21,099 bases of DNA, from positions 4,895,639 to 4,916,737 of the forward strand of contig NC_049982.1 in assembly GCF_000003815.2 (NCBI RefSeq), given 5' to 3'. How positions within the stretch are numbered: position 1 is the stretch's first letter; each line of letters begins with the position of its first letter. A program made the position numbers and the translations under genes. A model generated the notes under the pieces. That model was not told where the DNA came from. It made no database searches and worked only from the letters and a program-made list of their open reading frames with translations. This DNA is from Branchiostoma floridae (lineage: Eukaryota > Chordata > Leptocardii > Amphioxiformes > Branchiostomatidae). Shown one piece after another: positions 9,779-19,605 of this stretch.

Positions 9779-9859
9779 TATAAAGGGCACCGGAGTGTCA
9801 TGTACAATAGATGGGTAATCAGGGAATGAAATCTGACCTCCCGCCATTAGTACTTCCGG
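9779..9859 (+). promoter_or_regulatory. Copy B core promoter: TATA box and ETS-like site
   Basis: TATAAA at 9779-9784 and ACTTCCGG at 9852-9859, 73 bp apart start to start as in copies A and C. The upstream sequence (GAGAATGACGAAGCGTAGAC) matches D rather than A and C. Confidence 0.6.
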
Positions 9860-10004
9860 GTCGTACGGTCCCGACTTCCTGTCCGCGAAGATACGCTTGG
9901 CTTGGAGTTCGGGGCCGTTTCTCGTGCTTGGAGAAGAAGTCCGCATTCACTCCGTGGCGAGTTCTAGTGTTTCATCAGGCATTCCTGTGTCAGCTAAGTT
10001 CCAG
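9809..10004 (+). other. Copy B non-coding exon 1 (start approximate)
   Basis: Ends AGTTCCAG at 10004, followed by GTAAGAAGACTTG. A frame from the ATG at 9811 is open to the donor, but after splicing it meets TGA within three codons of exon 2. It is therefore an upstream frame, not part of the zinc-finger protein. In copies A and C the same ATG frame stops after 12 codons. Confidence 0.6.
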
Positions 10005-10399
10005 GTAAGAAGACTTGACTTGTGACTCGGTATTCAAAATATTTGAAGAACAGTGTAAGAAGGAGAAGAAAGTTTCATGAATATGAACACGCCACCAGCT
10101 CCGGCATGCATTTTTCAGAGAGCTGTTTGGACTGTCATCAGGCCGTGAAACCTACTTTTCTTCTGTGCAGCTGCGTAAAAACATATCGTTGTTGGGAGAA
10201 AGGAAAGCAGGTTATACATTTTGTGCTTTATTGTGTTGTTTTGCTGTCAAATGTGACTATTCAGGAGCTAGCCTTGGGAAAGTAAAAAAATTTAAACAAG
10301 GGAGGGTCGATAAGGGTTTTTGAATTTTGTTGGATTCGAGGGGCAAAAATTGACGTCACAAAAATTTGTCACAATGACTTGTAAAATACCTACATACAT

Positions 10400-10437
10400 A
10401 GCCCAAGGACGGTATATTGCATTACCGTCCAAGGGCT
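10400..10437. repeat. Short inverted repeat at the edge of intron-specific DNA
   Basis: AGCCCAAGGACGGTA (10400-10414) pairs with TACCGTCCAAGGGCT (10423-10437) with two mismatches around an 8-nt loop. It starts exactly where homology to the other copies ends, so it may mark a transposon end. Confidence 0.6.
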
Positions 10438-10686
10438 GTACGCCCGCAAGATCCAACTTGTGTTCGCTGGGCCTTTATTCTTGCCCATCGGGGCGGATTC
10501 TTGAACTCCCTAGATTCCCAACGCACTTACCTGCCTTGACGGGCGAAAAAACAACTCCAGAAGCCCCGAGGTTATCCACAGAAGCGCTTGAAAAACAGCT
10601 CCATTTATAAAAGCCACCGGCCGGCCATTTTTGTCATTATTAATGCGGAAAGTTGACCCGATGTGACCCAGACGTCAACTTTGGAG

Positions 10687-10765
10687 AAATGATAGCAGCT
10701 CATTTGTCTCCTGTGGTTGAACTAAACTGAAGAAACCACAGGAGACGAATGAGCTGCTATCATTT
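10687..10765. repeat. 32-bp-stem hairpin in copy B intron
   Basis: AAATGATAGCAGCTCATT... (10687-10718) pairs with ...AATGAGCTGCTATCATTT (10734-10765) across 32 bp with one mismatch (T against G) and a loop of about 15 nt. It lies about 75 bp before the splice acceptor and is absent from copy A. It could be a tiny foldback element or a hairpin RNA precursor. Confidence 0.85.
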
Positions 10766-10862
10766 TCACAGAGGACAAGATTACCTTGTTTTTTTTTACC
10801 TCACGGTTGATAATTGTTTGTCTTGTTTTCTATTTACAGTACTTGATCCAGATATTGCTGAC

Positions 10863-11690
10863 ATGGCAACAGCAAACAGCATGCAGAGTGTGGATTACGT
10901 CAGGAGAGAAGCAGCAGGGGGTTCTGCCGACAGTGTTCTCACCTGGCAAGGAGACAGACGTGAGGAGTCTGGGGAGGAGTCCAGTAGGAGAAACAAAGGT
11001 GTGAGAGTGTACAGGTGTGAGGAGTGCAGCAAACAGTTCAGTCATCTGAGTCAGTTGAAGACTCACATGCGGACTCACACAGGGGAGAAACCATACAGGT
11101 GTGAGGAGTGCAGCAGGCAGTTCAGTCGGCTGAGTCATCTGAAGAGGCACATGCATAATCACACCGGGGAGAAACCTTACAAGTGTGAGAAGTGTAGCAG
11201 GCAGTTCAGTGTGCTGAGTAATCTAAAGACTCACATGCGGACTCACACAGGGGAGAAACCCTACAGGTGTGAGGAGTGCAGCAGGCAGTTCAATGTGCTA
11301 AGTAATCTGAAGAGACACATGCGGACTCACACAGGTGAGAAACCCTATAGGTGTGAGGAGTGTACCAGACAGTTCAGACAGCTGGGTGATCTAAAGGCCC
11401 ACATGCGGACTCACACCGGAGAGAAACCTTACAGTTGTGAGGAGTGCACCAGGCAGTTCAGTCAGCTGGGTGATCTGAAGAAGCACCTGCAGACTCACAC
11501 AGGTGAGAAACCATACAGGTGTGAGGAGTGCAGCAGGCAGTTCGGTCAGCTGAGTCATCTGAAGTCTCACATGCAGACTCACACAGGGGAGAAACCCTAC
11601 AGGTGTGAGGAGTGCAGCAGGCAATTCAGTCAGCTGAGTCATCTGAAGACTCACATGCGCACTCACACGGGAGAAACCCTACACGTGTGA
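10863..11690 (+). CDS. C2H2 zinc-finger protein, copy B (8 fingers, frameshift-truncated)
   Basis: 275 residues from the ATG at 10863, the position equivalent to copy A's start and 23 bp inside exon 2. The leader ([20 protein letters not shown], then [10 protein letters not shown]) is clearly paralogous to A, with about 12 changes in 49 residues. Eight 28-residue fingers follow, all with intact C2H2 ligands and TGEKP linkers. Helix residues -1/2/3/6 read HSQT, RSHR, VSNT, VSNR, QGDA, QGDK, QSHS, QSHT. The finger order does not match A or C, so this array diverged separately. After finger 8 the linker is 2 bp short (ACTCACACGGGAGAAA) and the protein ends THTGETLHV at a TGA. Five more fingers follow downstream in other frames. 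Likely a nuclear DNA-binding protein; no effector domain seen. Confidence 0.9.
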   Translation: MATANSMQSVDYVRREAAGGSADSVLTWQGDRREESGEESSRRNKGVRVYRCEECSKQFSHLSQLKTHMRTHTGEKPYRCEECSRQFSRLSHLKRHMHNHTGEKPYKCEKCSRQFSVLSNLKTHMRTHTGEKPYRCEECSRQFNVLSNLKRHMRTHTGEKPYRCEECTRQFRQLGDLKAHMRTHTGEKPYSCEECTRQFSQLGDLKKHLQTHTGEKPYRCEECSRQFGQLSHLKSHMQTHTGEKPYRCEECSRQFSQLSHLKTHMRTHTGETLHV

Positions 11691-12134
11691 GGAATGCAGC
11701 AGGCAGTTCAGTCAGCTGAGTGCTCTGAAGACTCACATGCGGACTCACACAGGGGAGAAACCCTACAGGTGTGAGGAGTGCAGTAGGCAGTTCAGTCAGC
11801 TGGGTGATCTAAAGAAACACATGCGCACTCACACAGGCGAGAAACCCTACACGTGTGAGGAGTGCAGCAGGCAGTTCAGTCAGCTGAGTGATCTGAAGAG
11901 GCACATACAGACTCACACAGGGAGAAGCCCTTCAGGTGTGAGGAGTGCAGCAGACAGTTCAGTCAGCTGAGTCATCTGAAGACTCACATGCGCACTCACA
12001 CAGGGGAGAAACCCTACACGTGTGAGGAATGCAGTAGGCAATTCAGTCAGCTGGGTCATCTGAAGAAACACGTGAAGACTCACCCTGGAAAAACTAATGG
12101 TGTAAGGGACGAAGCAGGCAGTTCTGGGAACTAG
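11691..12134 (+). pseudogene. Out-of-frame downstream fingers of copy B
   Basis: Three fingers (QLSALKT, QLGDLKK, QLSDLKR) run in the frame set by the 2-bp deletion near 11669. A second, 1-bp deletion near 11921 (CACACAGGGAGAAGC) then returns the last two fingers (QLSHLKT, QLGHLKK) to the frame of the main ORF. These end in [17 protein letters not shown] and TAG at 12132-12134. The total change is -3, so the intact ancestor had 13 fingers. None of this is reached by normal translation. Confidence 0.8.
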
Positions 12135-13440
12135 AAAGTCTGAAGAGACGTGTACTCACATGAACCCTACATGTGTTATAAGAATACAGCAGGGAGTATG
12201 ATAGGGAAGATAGAAAGAAGCACATTACACTGAAACTGGTGAGATACCCTCGAGTGTTAGTAATTGAGTCAGCTTGTGTACACTGAAGGAACACATGAAC
12301 ACATACAGTCATGACAGTCTCACAGGGCAGTAATATTACACAAGTTACAGACCTGAACAGTTTAGCCAGCAAGCAGTTTAGTAGGACTAGTAATGTCATA
12401 ATTGATATGCAGCCAAAAAATGCCTATTGAGTGCAAAAATCAGTCTTACTACATGTGTCTTGGTGAGCTTAAAATCATACAAGGGTTGGATATGTAGACT
12501 ACCACATACATTTTGTACTGTATGTACATGTATTGTCTACTTGTTGGTTTAGTTGATTTTTGTTGTTCTTGTTGGTTCAGCTTTGACACGACATTTCGTC
12601 TGTTACAATGTATATGAAAAATCTACTCTGTATCTTCATTGCAGACTTAATTGGTTATAGAATGTGCAGACTAATCTCTCTTCACAACCATAGCCAGAGG
12701 CTGTATTCAGGAGCTTACGATTGGCTGTTATTCAAATTCATTGATTGTAATCTTTTGTAATACATGTGTACATGATAGAAACGATATTTTGTTTGGCATG
12801 TCCACACCTTTTTTCTTAAGTTCTTTCATCTGTTGATACATGATCTTGTAGTTGATAGTCAAGTTTTGTTATTTTGTAAAGTTTGCATAACATTAACATG
12901 CTTCCAAAGTAGTGAAAGTACATTTGTGCCAAGTTCTAAGTAGTGAAGTAGAAAATTCAAAGTTCGATGTAGTAAAAGTTTAAAATAGGGAAATTACTTA
13001 CTTCAAAGTTTATAGTTGCGAAGGACAGAGTTTAGACTAAAGTAGTGATTGGTTGGTTGGTTGGTTGGTTTGATTGTTGAAATAGGAAACTTTAAAGTTC
13101 AAAGAAGTAAATGTAAAAAGTTCAAAGTGTAAGCAGGAAAAGTAAAAAGATTAAAGTTCATGGTACTGTAGAACAAAGTACTGAGGTAGAAGTTCAAAGT
13201 ACGTATAAGGTTCAAAGTAGTGAAAGTACAATTTAAGTACAAAGTTGAAAGTAGTGAAAACATTTCTGGTATTTCTCTGTTGAGTTCTCTGTCACTTGTA
13301 GCAGATTTTTACAATAGCTATTTTCTATGTTCCTTTTTACATTTCAAAAGTTTTACGGTTACTTAGTTTTCATCTATTTGAGTTTTGCAAGTAAGGAATG
13401 CCACTACTCGGTGAAATAAAACGTCCCCCAAAGATGAAGA
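12135..13440 (+). other. Copy B 3' UTR with poly(A) signal
   Basis: Alignable to the other copies' 3' UTRs. It shares with D the phrases ATTACACAAGTTACAGACC and CATAATTGATATGCAG that A and C lack. AATAAA lies at 13415-13420. It includes a (TTGG)n run at 13048-13073 and a long TTCAAAGTAG-type repeat block (12905-13255). Confidence 0.65.
12905..13255 (+). repeat. Degenerate TTCAAAGTAG repeats, copy B
   Basis: Longest example of the family: many variants of AAGTTCAAAGTAGTGAAAGT, interrupted by a (TTGG)n tract at 13048-13073. Period roughly 20-25 bp and irregular. Confidence 0.75.
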
Positions 13441-13480
13441 TTGTAGCATCGTTTTTTACCTTATGTTTTTCATAGTGTTT

Positions 13481-13488
13481 GTGTGTGT

Positions 13489-13525
<37 letters not shown>
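13481..13525. repeat. (TG)n microsatellite
   Basis: Near-pure GT dinucleotides for about 45 bp with a single A interruption. It adjoins a probable dispersed repeat on its right. Confidence 0.95.
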
Positions 13526-13526
<1 letters not shown>

Positions 13527-13790
13527 CTGTGTAGTTAACCATCATAACTCCAAAATACTTAGATAGATTGTCTTGATATTTGGCATGTTGATGGGCCTTG
13601 AGACCTTGAATTTCTTGAAGCGTTTAGATTTTTGGCTCCCTAGGGGTTTGCTATGGTGCTGCAGCGAAGCTTTCGGGTTGGATATCTTGTGTGCTGGACA
13701 TGCTACAGTCGTGTTTTTTGAGTGGTTGATAGCTCTTTGGGCAGAGAGTCAGTGGTGTAGGTTTGGGCCCCCAGTGGCTTTGTCGAACTG
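13526..13790. mobile_element. Probable dispersed repeat of unknown class
   Basis: The text after the (TG)n tract (CATAACTCCAAAATACTTAG, GATATTTGGCATGTTGATGG) has the look of a dispersed family common in marine invertebrate genomes, to my recollection. Its end (GGTGTAGGTTTGGGCCCCCA) recurs at 5087 at the left edge of the cluster. No terminal inverted repeats seen, and the 81-codon frame across it is not convincing as a gene. Confidence 0.4.
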
Positions 13791-13978
13791 TATGGAACCA
13801 GTTAGTTTCAAAGTTTGAAAGAGAGAAACTCATAAAGGGATAAACTGATGTGGTCGTGGAACTATAGTTTAATGATGTGATGTTGTTAAACTTGTAGATA
13901 CACTGAGAATATATATTCAGCTGTGCTTGTTTCCTGTGGCCTCCTGAGAGAATGGACAGCTGAAAAACCGTGTTAGTC

Positions 13979-14059
13979 TATAAAGGTCACCGGAGGCTCA
14001 TGTACAATAGATGGGTAATCAGGGAATGAAATCTGACCCCCAGCCATGAGTACTTCCGG
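13979..14059 (+). promoter_or_regulatory. Copy C core promoter: TATA box and ETS-like site
   Basis: TATAAA at 13979-13984 and ACTTCCGG at 14052-14059, same spacing as in A and B. Upstream sequence matches A (GAATGGACAGCTGAAAAACC). Confidence 0.6.
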
Positions 14060-14204
14060 GTCATAGAATCCCGACTTCCTTTCCTTGAGGATACTCTTGG
14101 CTTGGAGTTCGGGGCCGTTTCTCGTCCTTAGAGAAGAAGTCCGCATTCATTCCGTAGCGAGTTCTAGTGTTTCATCAGGCATCCCTGTGGCCACTAAGGT
14201 TCAG
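14009..14204 (+). other. Copy C non-coding exon 1 (start approximate)
   Basis: Ends GGTTCAG at 14204 and is followed by the donor GTAAGGAGACTTG. It aligns throughout with A's exon 1. The intron runs from 14205 into the sequence gap; its visible part (to 14840) parallels the A intron through GTGCGCCCCGACCCCGAAAG. Confidence 0.55.
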
Positions 14205-14896
14205 GTAAGGAGACTTGACTTGTGACTCGGTATTCATAGATTTGTAGAACAGTGTAAGAAGGGGAATTTCGAAGAAGTTTCATGAATCTGAACATGCCGC
14301 TCCGGCATGCATAACTTTTTTTAGAGCTGGACAGTCATCTGGCCGTGAAACCTACTTTTCTTCTGTGTAGCTGTGTAAAGCATATCGTAGTAGCGAAAAA
14401 GGAGAATGTTATGAATTTAGTGCTTGGTTGTGTTGTTTGATTGTCAAAATTTGACTATTCAGGAGCTGGCCTTGCCTTGGAAATGTAAACAAGGGAGGGT
14501 CAATAAGGGTTTTTGGATTTTGTTGGATTCGAATTCGAGGGAGCTAAAATTGACGCTTTGTCGCAATGACTAGTAAAATACCTACATACAGTGTTTTGAT
14601 TCAACATTAAGCGACCATGTGCACGATTTTATTAAGGTAAGGACTCCAGTTACCTGTCTTCGTTGTACTGTAAACCCCTACGTGCGCCCCGACCCCGAAA
14701 GTTGGCGCCCAATTCTCACATCTGGATTCCATTGTTGCCCTGAAGCCAGAGAGGCAGGGTGTGAATTTCACGGGACGGTTCACTAACTGTTCGAGTGTTT
14801 CTCCTGAGACATTTAGACCTTCATAGAACCTACTTTTCAAGCAGAGGTTAGGCTCAAGCTTGGTTGTTGTTGTTGTTGTCCCTGCTTAATGACCCG

Positions 14897-15896
14897 NNNN
14901 NNNNNNNNNNNNNNNNNNNNNNNNNNNNNNNNNNNNNNNNNNNNNNNNNNNNNNNNNNNNNNNNNNNNNNNNNNNNNNNNNNNNNNNNNNNNNNNNNNNN
15001 NNNNNNNNNNNNNNNNNNNNNNNNNNNNNNNNNNNNNNNNNNNNNNNNNNNNNNNNNNNNNNNNNNNNNNNNNNNNNNNNNNNNNNNNNNNNNNNNNNNN
15101 NNNNNNNNNNNNNNNNNNNNNNNNNNNNNNNNNNNNNNNNNNNNNNNNNNNNNNNNNNNNNNNNNNNNNNNNNNNNNNNNNNNNNNNNNNNNNNNNNNNN
15201 NNNNNNNNNNNNNNNNNNNNNNNNNNNNNNNNNNNNNNNNNNNNNNNNNNNNNNNNNNNNNNNNNNNNNNNNNNNNNNNNNNNNNNNNNNNNNNNNNNNN
15301 NNNNNNNNNNNNNNNNNNNNNNNNNNNNNNNNNNNNNNNNNNNNNNNNNNNNNNNNNNNNNNNNNNNNNNNNNNNNNNNNNNNNNNNNNNNNNNNNNNNN
15401 NNNNNNNNNNNNNNNNNNNNNNNNNNNNNNNNNNNNNNNNNNNNNNNNNNNNNNNNNNNNNNNNNNNNNNNNNNNNNNNNNNNNNNNNNNNNNNNNNNNN
15501 NNNNNNNNNNNNNNNNNNNNNNNNNNNNNNNNNNNNNNNNNNNNNNNNNNNNNNNNNNNNNNNNNNNNNNNNNNNNNNNNNNNNNNNNNNNNNNNNNNNN
15601 NNNNNNNNNNNNNNNNNNNNNNNNNNNNNNNNNNNNNNNNNNNNNNNNNNNNNNNNNNNNNNNNNNNNNNNNNNNNNNNNNNNNNNNNNNNNNNNNNNNN
15701 NNNNNNNNNNNNNNNNNNNNNNNNNNNNNNNNNNNNNNNNNNNNNNNNNNNNNNNNNNNNNNNNNNNNNNNNNNNNNNNNNNNNNNNNNNNNNNNNNNNN
15801 NNNNNNNNNNNNNNNNNNNNNNNNNNNNNNNNNNNNNNNNNNNNNNNNNNNNNNNNNNNNNNNNNNNNNNNNNNNNNNNNNNNNNNNNNNNNNNNN
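14897..15896. other. Assembly gap, 1000 N
   Basis: Exactly 1000 N. By comparison with copy A it should contain the last ~480 bp of the intron, the exon 2 start with the leader, and roughly four fingers of copy C. The round number suggests a nominal gap size. Confidence 0.95.
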
Positions 15897-16262
15897 ACTC
15901 ACACAGGAGAGAAACCCCACAGGTGTGAGGAGTGCAGCAAGCAATTCAGTAGGCTGAATCATCTCAAAACTCACATGCAGACTCACACAGGTGAGAAACC
16001 CTACAGGTGTGAGGAGTGTATTAGGCAGTTCAGCCAGCTGACTCATCTGAAGACTCACATGCATACTCATACAGGGGTGAAACCCTATAGGTGTGAGGAA
16101 TGCAGCAGGCAGTTCAACACGCTGAGTAGTCGAAAGAGACACATGCGCACTCACACAGGGGAGAAACCATACAGGTGTGAGGAGTGCAGCAGGCAGTTCA
16201 GTCGGCTGGGTGTGCTGAAGACTCACATGCGGACTCACACGGGAGAAACCTTACAAGTGTGA
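15897..16262 (+). CDS. C2H2 zinc-finger protein, copy C, 5' part in gap (4 fingers visible, frameshift-truncated)
   Basis: Visible 3' end of an ORF that begins inside the gap. It enters at THTGEKP and shows four fingers with -1/2/3/6 residues RNHT, QTHT, TSSR and RGVT. The third is the odd NTLSSRKRH finger with Arg at helix position 4, and its preceding linker is TGVKP. After the fourth finger the linker is 2 bp short (ACTCACACGGGAGAAA) and the protein ends THTGETLQV at TGA 16260-16262. The full ORF cannot be given because the start, leader and first fingers are missing. Fifteen further fingers continue in another frame. Confidence 0.75.
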   Translation, partial: THTGEKPHRCEECSKQFSRLNHLKTHMQTHTGEKPYRCEECIRQFSQLTHLKTHMHTHTGVKPYRCEECSRQFNTLSSRKRHMRTHTGEKPYRCEECSRQFSRLGVLKTHMRTHTGETLQV

Positions 16263-17532
16263 CGAGTGCAACAGGCAGTTTAGTGTGCTTAGTAGTCTCA
16301 AGACTCACCTGCGTACCCACACTGGGGAGAAACTTTACAGGTGTGAGGAGTGCAGCAAGCAATTCAGTAGGCTGAATCATCTCAAAACTCACATGCAGAC
16401 TCACACAGGTGAGAAACCCTACAGGTGTGAGGAGTGTATTAGGCAGTTCAGCCAGCTGACTCATCTGAAGACTCACATGCATACTCATACAGGGGTGAAA
16501 CCCTATAGGTGTGAGGAATGCAGCAGGCAGTTCAACACGCTGAGTAGTCGAAAGAGACACATGCGCACTCACACAGGGGAGAAACCTTACAGGTGTGAAG
16601 AGTGCAGCAGGCAGTTCAGTGAACTTTGTGTGCTTAAGAAACACATACGGACTCACACAGGGGAGAAACCCTACAGGTGTGAGGAGTGCAGTAGGCAGTT
16701 CAGTCAGCTTGGTCATCTGACAACTCACATGCGGACTCACACTGATGAGAAACCTTATAAGTGTGAGAAATGCAGCAGGCAGTTCAGTCAGCTGGGTTCT
16801 CTGAAGAAACACATGCGGACTCACACAGGAGAGAAACCCTACATGTGTGAGAAGTGCAGCAAGCAGTTCAGTCATCTGGGTCATCTGAAGAAACACATGA
16901 GGACTCACACAAGGGAGAAACCCTACAGGTGTGAGGAGTGCAGCAGGCAGTTCAGTAGGCTGGATAGTCTGAAGACTCACATGCGGACTCATACAGGGGA
17001 GAAACCCTACAGGTGTGAGGATTGCAACAGGCAGTTCAGTGAGCAGGGTGCTCTGAAGACTCACATGCGGACTCACACAGGTGAGAAACCCTATAGGTGT
17101 GAGGAATGCAGCAGGCAGTTCAACACGCTGAGTAGTCGAAAGAGACACATGCGCACTCACACAGGGGAGAAACCTTACAGGTGTGAAGAGTGCAGCAGGC
17201 AGTTCAGTGAACTTTGTGTGCTTAAGAAACACATACGGACTCACACAGGGGAGAAACCCTACAGGTGTGAGGAGTGCAGTAGGCAGTTCAGTCAGCTGGG
17301 TCATCTGACAACTCACGTGCGGACTCACACTGATGAGAAACCTTATAAGTGTGAGAAATGCAGCAGGCAGTTCAGTCAGCTGGGTTCTCTGAAGAAACAC
17401 ATGCGCACTCACACAGGGGAGAAACCCTACATGTGTGAGAAGTGCAGCAGGCAGTTCAGTCAGCTGGGTGCCCTGAAGATACACATGAGGACTCACACTG
17501 GAAAAACTGAAGGTGTAAGTTCTGTGAACTAG
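16239..17532 (+). pseudogene. Copy C downstream array: 15 fingers in a shifted frame, original stop
   Basis: From the deletion point onward a single open frame carries 15 C2H2 fingers and closes [12 protein letters not shown] at 17532. No sensible ATG opens it: the only Met codons lie inside fingers. It is therefore the separated 3' part of copy C, unless the deletion is an assembly error or is bypassed in translation. Fingers 4-10 ([46 protein letters not shown]) are followed by a second copy of the first four of them, offset by exactly 588 bp. Fingers 9-15 parallel fingers 3-10 of copy A. Linker variants: TGEKL, TGVKP, TDEKP, TREKP. All ligand residues are intact, so decay is recent or absent. 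Confidence 0.8.
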
Positions 17533-18239
17533 GAAGTCTGAAGAGAGGTGTACTCACATGAACCCTACATGTGTTAAAGGAATACAGCAGTATGATAGGG
17601 AAGACAGGAAGACGCACATTGCATTCAAACTGATGACAAATCTTCATGTGTTATGAATTGAGTAAAATTGGATGCACTGAAGGAACACATGAACACTACA
17701 GTCATGACAGTCTCACAATGTATAGGTGACAGACCAGAGCACCTAAGATAGCAAGCAAATTATTAGGGTGAGCTTTAAATTATACAAAGGTTGGATATGT
17801 AGACTACCTCATACATTATGTACTTCATGTACATGTATAGTCTACTTGTTGGTAAAGTTATTTTTTCTGTTCTTGTTGGTTCAGCTTTGTTATAGCATTT
17901 CTTCTGTTATATAAGAAATCTACTCTGTACTTAATCACTGTAGACTTTATTGGTTATACTGTTATAGGTTGTCCTTATCACTGTAGACATAATTGGTTAT
18001 AGGATATGCGGACTTATCTATCTTTACAATCACAGCTAGAGGTTGTATTTAGGAGCTAACAACTGGCTGTTGTTACAATTCATTGATTGTAACCTTTTGT
18101 AATCTGCTAAATGATAGAAACGACATTTTCTTTGGATTGTTCACACCTTTTTTCAGAAGTTCTTCTGTCTGTTTGTTGATCCCAGATCTTGTAGTTGATA
18201 GTAATCAAGTTTTGTTATTTTATAATGTTTGCATAACAA

Positions 18240-18440
18240 TCATGTTTTCAATGTAGTGGAAGTACCAAGTTCAAAGTAGGGAAGTAGAAAGCAAAATGTT
18301 GTGAAGTAGAGAGTTTAAAGTTCAAAGTAGACTAGTAAAAGTAAAATGTTCAAAGTAGGAGAAGTAAATGGTTCAAAGTTCATAGTAGTGTAGAACAAAG
18401 TATAAAGTAGTTCAAAATACAATGTTCAAAGTAGTGAATT
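18240..18440 (+). repeat. Degenerate TTCAAAGTAG repeats, copy C
   Basis: Almost base for base the copy A block (8520-8700) in its first 150 bp, including GGGAAGTAGAAAGCAAAATG. This shows that A and C 3' UTRs separated recently or were homogenised. Confidence 0.8.
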
Positions 18441-18558
18441 TACAACATTCAATGTATTTACATATTACTGGAATTTGTCTTTGGAGTTCTCTAACAGATG
18501 TAGCAATCTTAGTAGTAGCAATTTTGTAATGTCCTTTTTACATTATAAAAGCGTTACA

Positions 18559-18885
18559 GGGCTCGAAATACCACCTGCATATGCAGGTTAGTGCAGGTAA
18601 AATTGGAGCTGTGCAGGTATTTCTGATATCTACCTGCACCTGAACCTGCACTGGTCCATGTACTAGGTTTTATACATAAATATCCTATGGTGTAGGTGCA
18701 TGTGGATTGTTATTAGCTGCATTGACTGTTACCACCTATTAATTAAGTATAAAATAATGGTTCCTGAAAAATTTGAGTATGATCCATACTTCCTAAATTG
18801 GTGCAGGTAAAATTTGTCTGGTGCAGGTAATTTTCAAAGCCACCTGCACCAGTGCAGGTATGCAGGAAAAAGTATTTCGAGCCCT
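18559..18885. mobile_element. hAT-type MITE in copy C 3' UTR
   Basis: Ends (CA)GGGCTCGAAATAC and GTATTTCGAGCCCT(G) are inverted repeats. GCGTTACA flanks both sides (18551-18558 and 18886-18893), and copy A has the uninterrupted AAAAGCGTTACAATATAC (8816-8833). An 8-bp duplication and CAGGG ends fit hAT, although the end bases overlap the duplication and the exact border is ambiguous. The interior has many direct and inverted TGCAGGT motifs near both ends, like subterminal transposase-binding repeats. There is no ORF. Confidence 0.85.
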
Positions 18886-19226
18886 GCGTTACAATATACA
18901 TGTAGTACATACTAACACAGGTTTATTGTTTTCGTTGAGTTTTGCAACCAAGTTATTGAAGAATTCTGTTGTCTGATAAATAAAACAAGCGCAGAAGAAG
19001 AAGATTATGTTATTTTATTCATTGATGTGATGATGTTTGATATAGCCTGTAGAGGCAATGAGAAAAAATACGTTTTATTTGCAAGAGAAAAGAGAGACTG
19101 TTTTAAGTCCAAAAGTCATGCCTGAAGGCTAATTGCCTGTACATTCTCAATGACTAAGAGAAGTAAATACAAATGTAGTGTGATACATAACACTAGTATC
19201 TAATCAACTATATGGTGTGCTATTGA

Positions 19227-19485
19227 CGGGTTTTACTCCTTTGAAGGCAGTGGTAAATGAACGGTCCCAGTATGATGATTGGATTTTGTGCTTTTACTGG
19301 AAATATACTAGTAGTCATTTGGTGTTCTTCTTAATGGTAAAAGCTTGGTGAAACTGTGGCAACTGTTTGAAATAATGTTTCTTTCGGCTTCATAGTGTGT
19401 ACATTGACTGATAAAATGAATTTCATTTTCTACTGCTTTCATTGACCAATATATACATAATCTCTCGTGGACAGGGAGCTGAATA
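19227..19485 (-). mobile_element. Antisense 3' tail of the same LINE, upstream of copy D
   Basis: The minus strand reads PVHERLCIYWSMKAVENEIH, then FISQCTHYEAERN: the same C-terminal LINE motif as at 9437-9700. Here the second Cys is Trp while the third Cys is kept. The two copies together show the ancestral C-x2-C...HF...C pattern. It lies at the same place relative to promoter D as the other does to promoter B, so it was present before the block duplicated. Confidence 0.6.
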
Positions 19486-19571
19486 TGCAAAATATATATT
19501 AAGTTGTGCTTGTTTCCTGTAGACTCTTGAGAGAATGACGAAGTGTGGACTACTGGAAACCCGTGTTAGTC

Positions 19572-19605
19572 TATGAAGGTCACCGGAGGATCATGTACAA
19601 TAGAT
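19572..19605 (+). promoter_or_regulatory. Copy D promoter remnant, TATA box changed to TATGAA
   Basis: Aligns with promoter B (GAATGACGAAGTGTGGACTACT upstream region in part), but the TATA box reads TATGAA at 19572-19577. The rest of exon 1, including any ETS site, is lost in the gap. Confidence 0.5.

Larger units (their letters stand above)
10005..10839 (+). other. Copy B intron
   Basis: 835 bp from GTAAGAAG to CTATTTACAG. It aligns with the A and C introns to about 10399 (CTACATACAT). The middle part (10400-10770) is unrelated to the other copies. It holds a 15-bp-arm inverted repeat (10400-10437) and a long hairpin (10687-10765), so it is probably inserted or replaced DNA. The last ~65 bp align with copy A again. 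Confidence 0.6.
17533..19005 (+). other. Copy C 3' UTR with poly(A) signal and embedded MITE
   Basis: Very close to A's 3' UTR. AATAAA lies at 18979-18984. A hAT-type MITE (18559-18885) is inserted about 95 bp before it. A short local duplication is visible at 17931-18004 (CACTGTAGAC, ATTGGTTATA twice). Confidence 0.7.

Noticed and set aside
9811-10008. 65-codon ORF in copy B exon 1 as a protein N-terminus
   Set aside because: Splicing at 10004 to 10840 puts TGA almost at once in frame, and copies A and C stop this frame after 12 codons.
13573-13818. 81-codon ORF after the (TG)n tract
   Set aside because: Lies in what looks like a dispersed repeat and has no domain or splice support.
14864-16238. 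Open frames running across the N gap on both strands
   Set aside because: They are open only because N has no stops; no residues can be read there.
16198-17496. Long minus-strand open frame (432 codons) with repeating [18 protein letters not shown], also opposite copies A and B
   Set aside because: It is the antisense of the 84-bp finger repeat. One finger's antisense frame lacks stops, so all do. No independent start, splice or composition signal.
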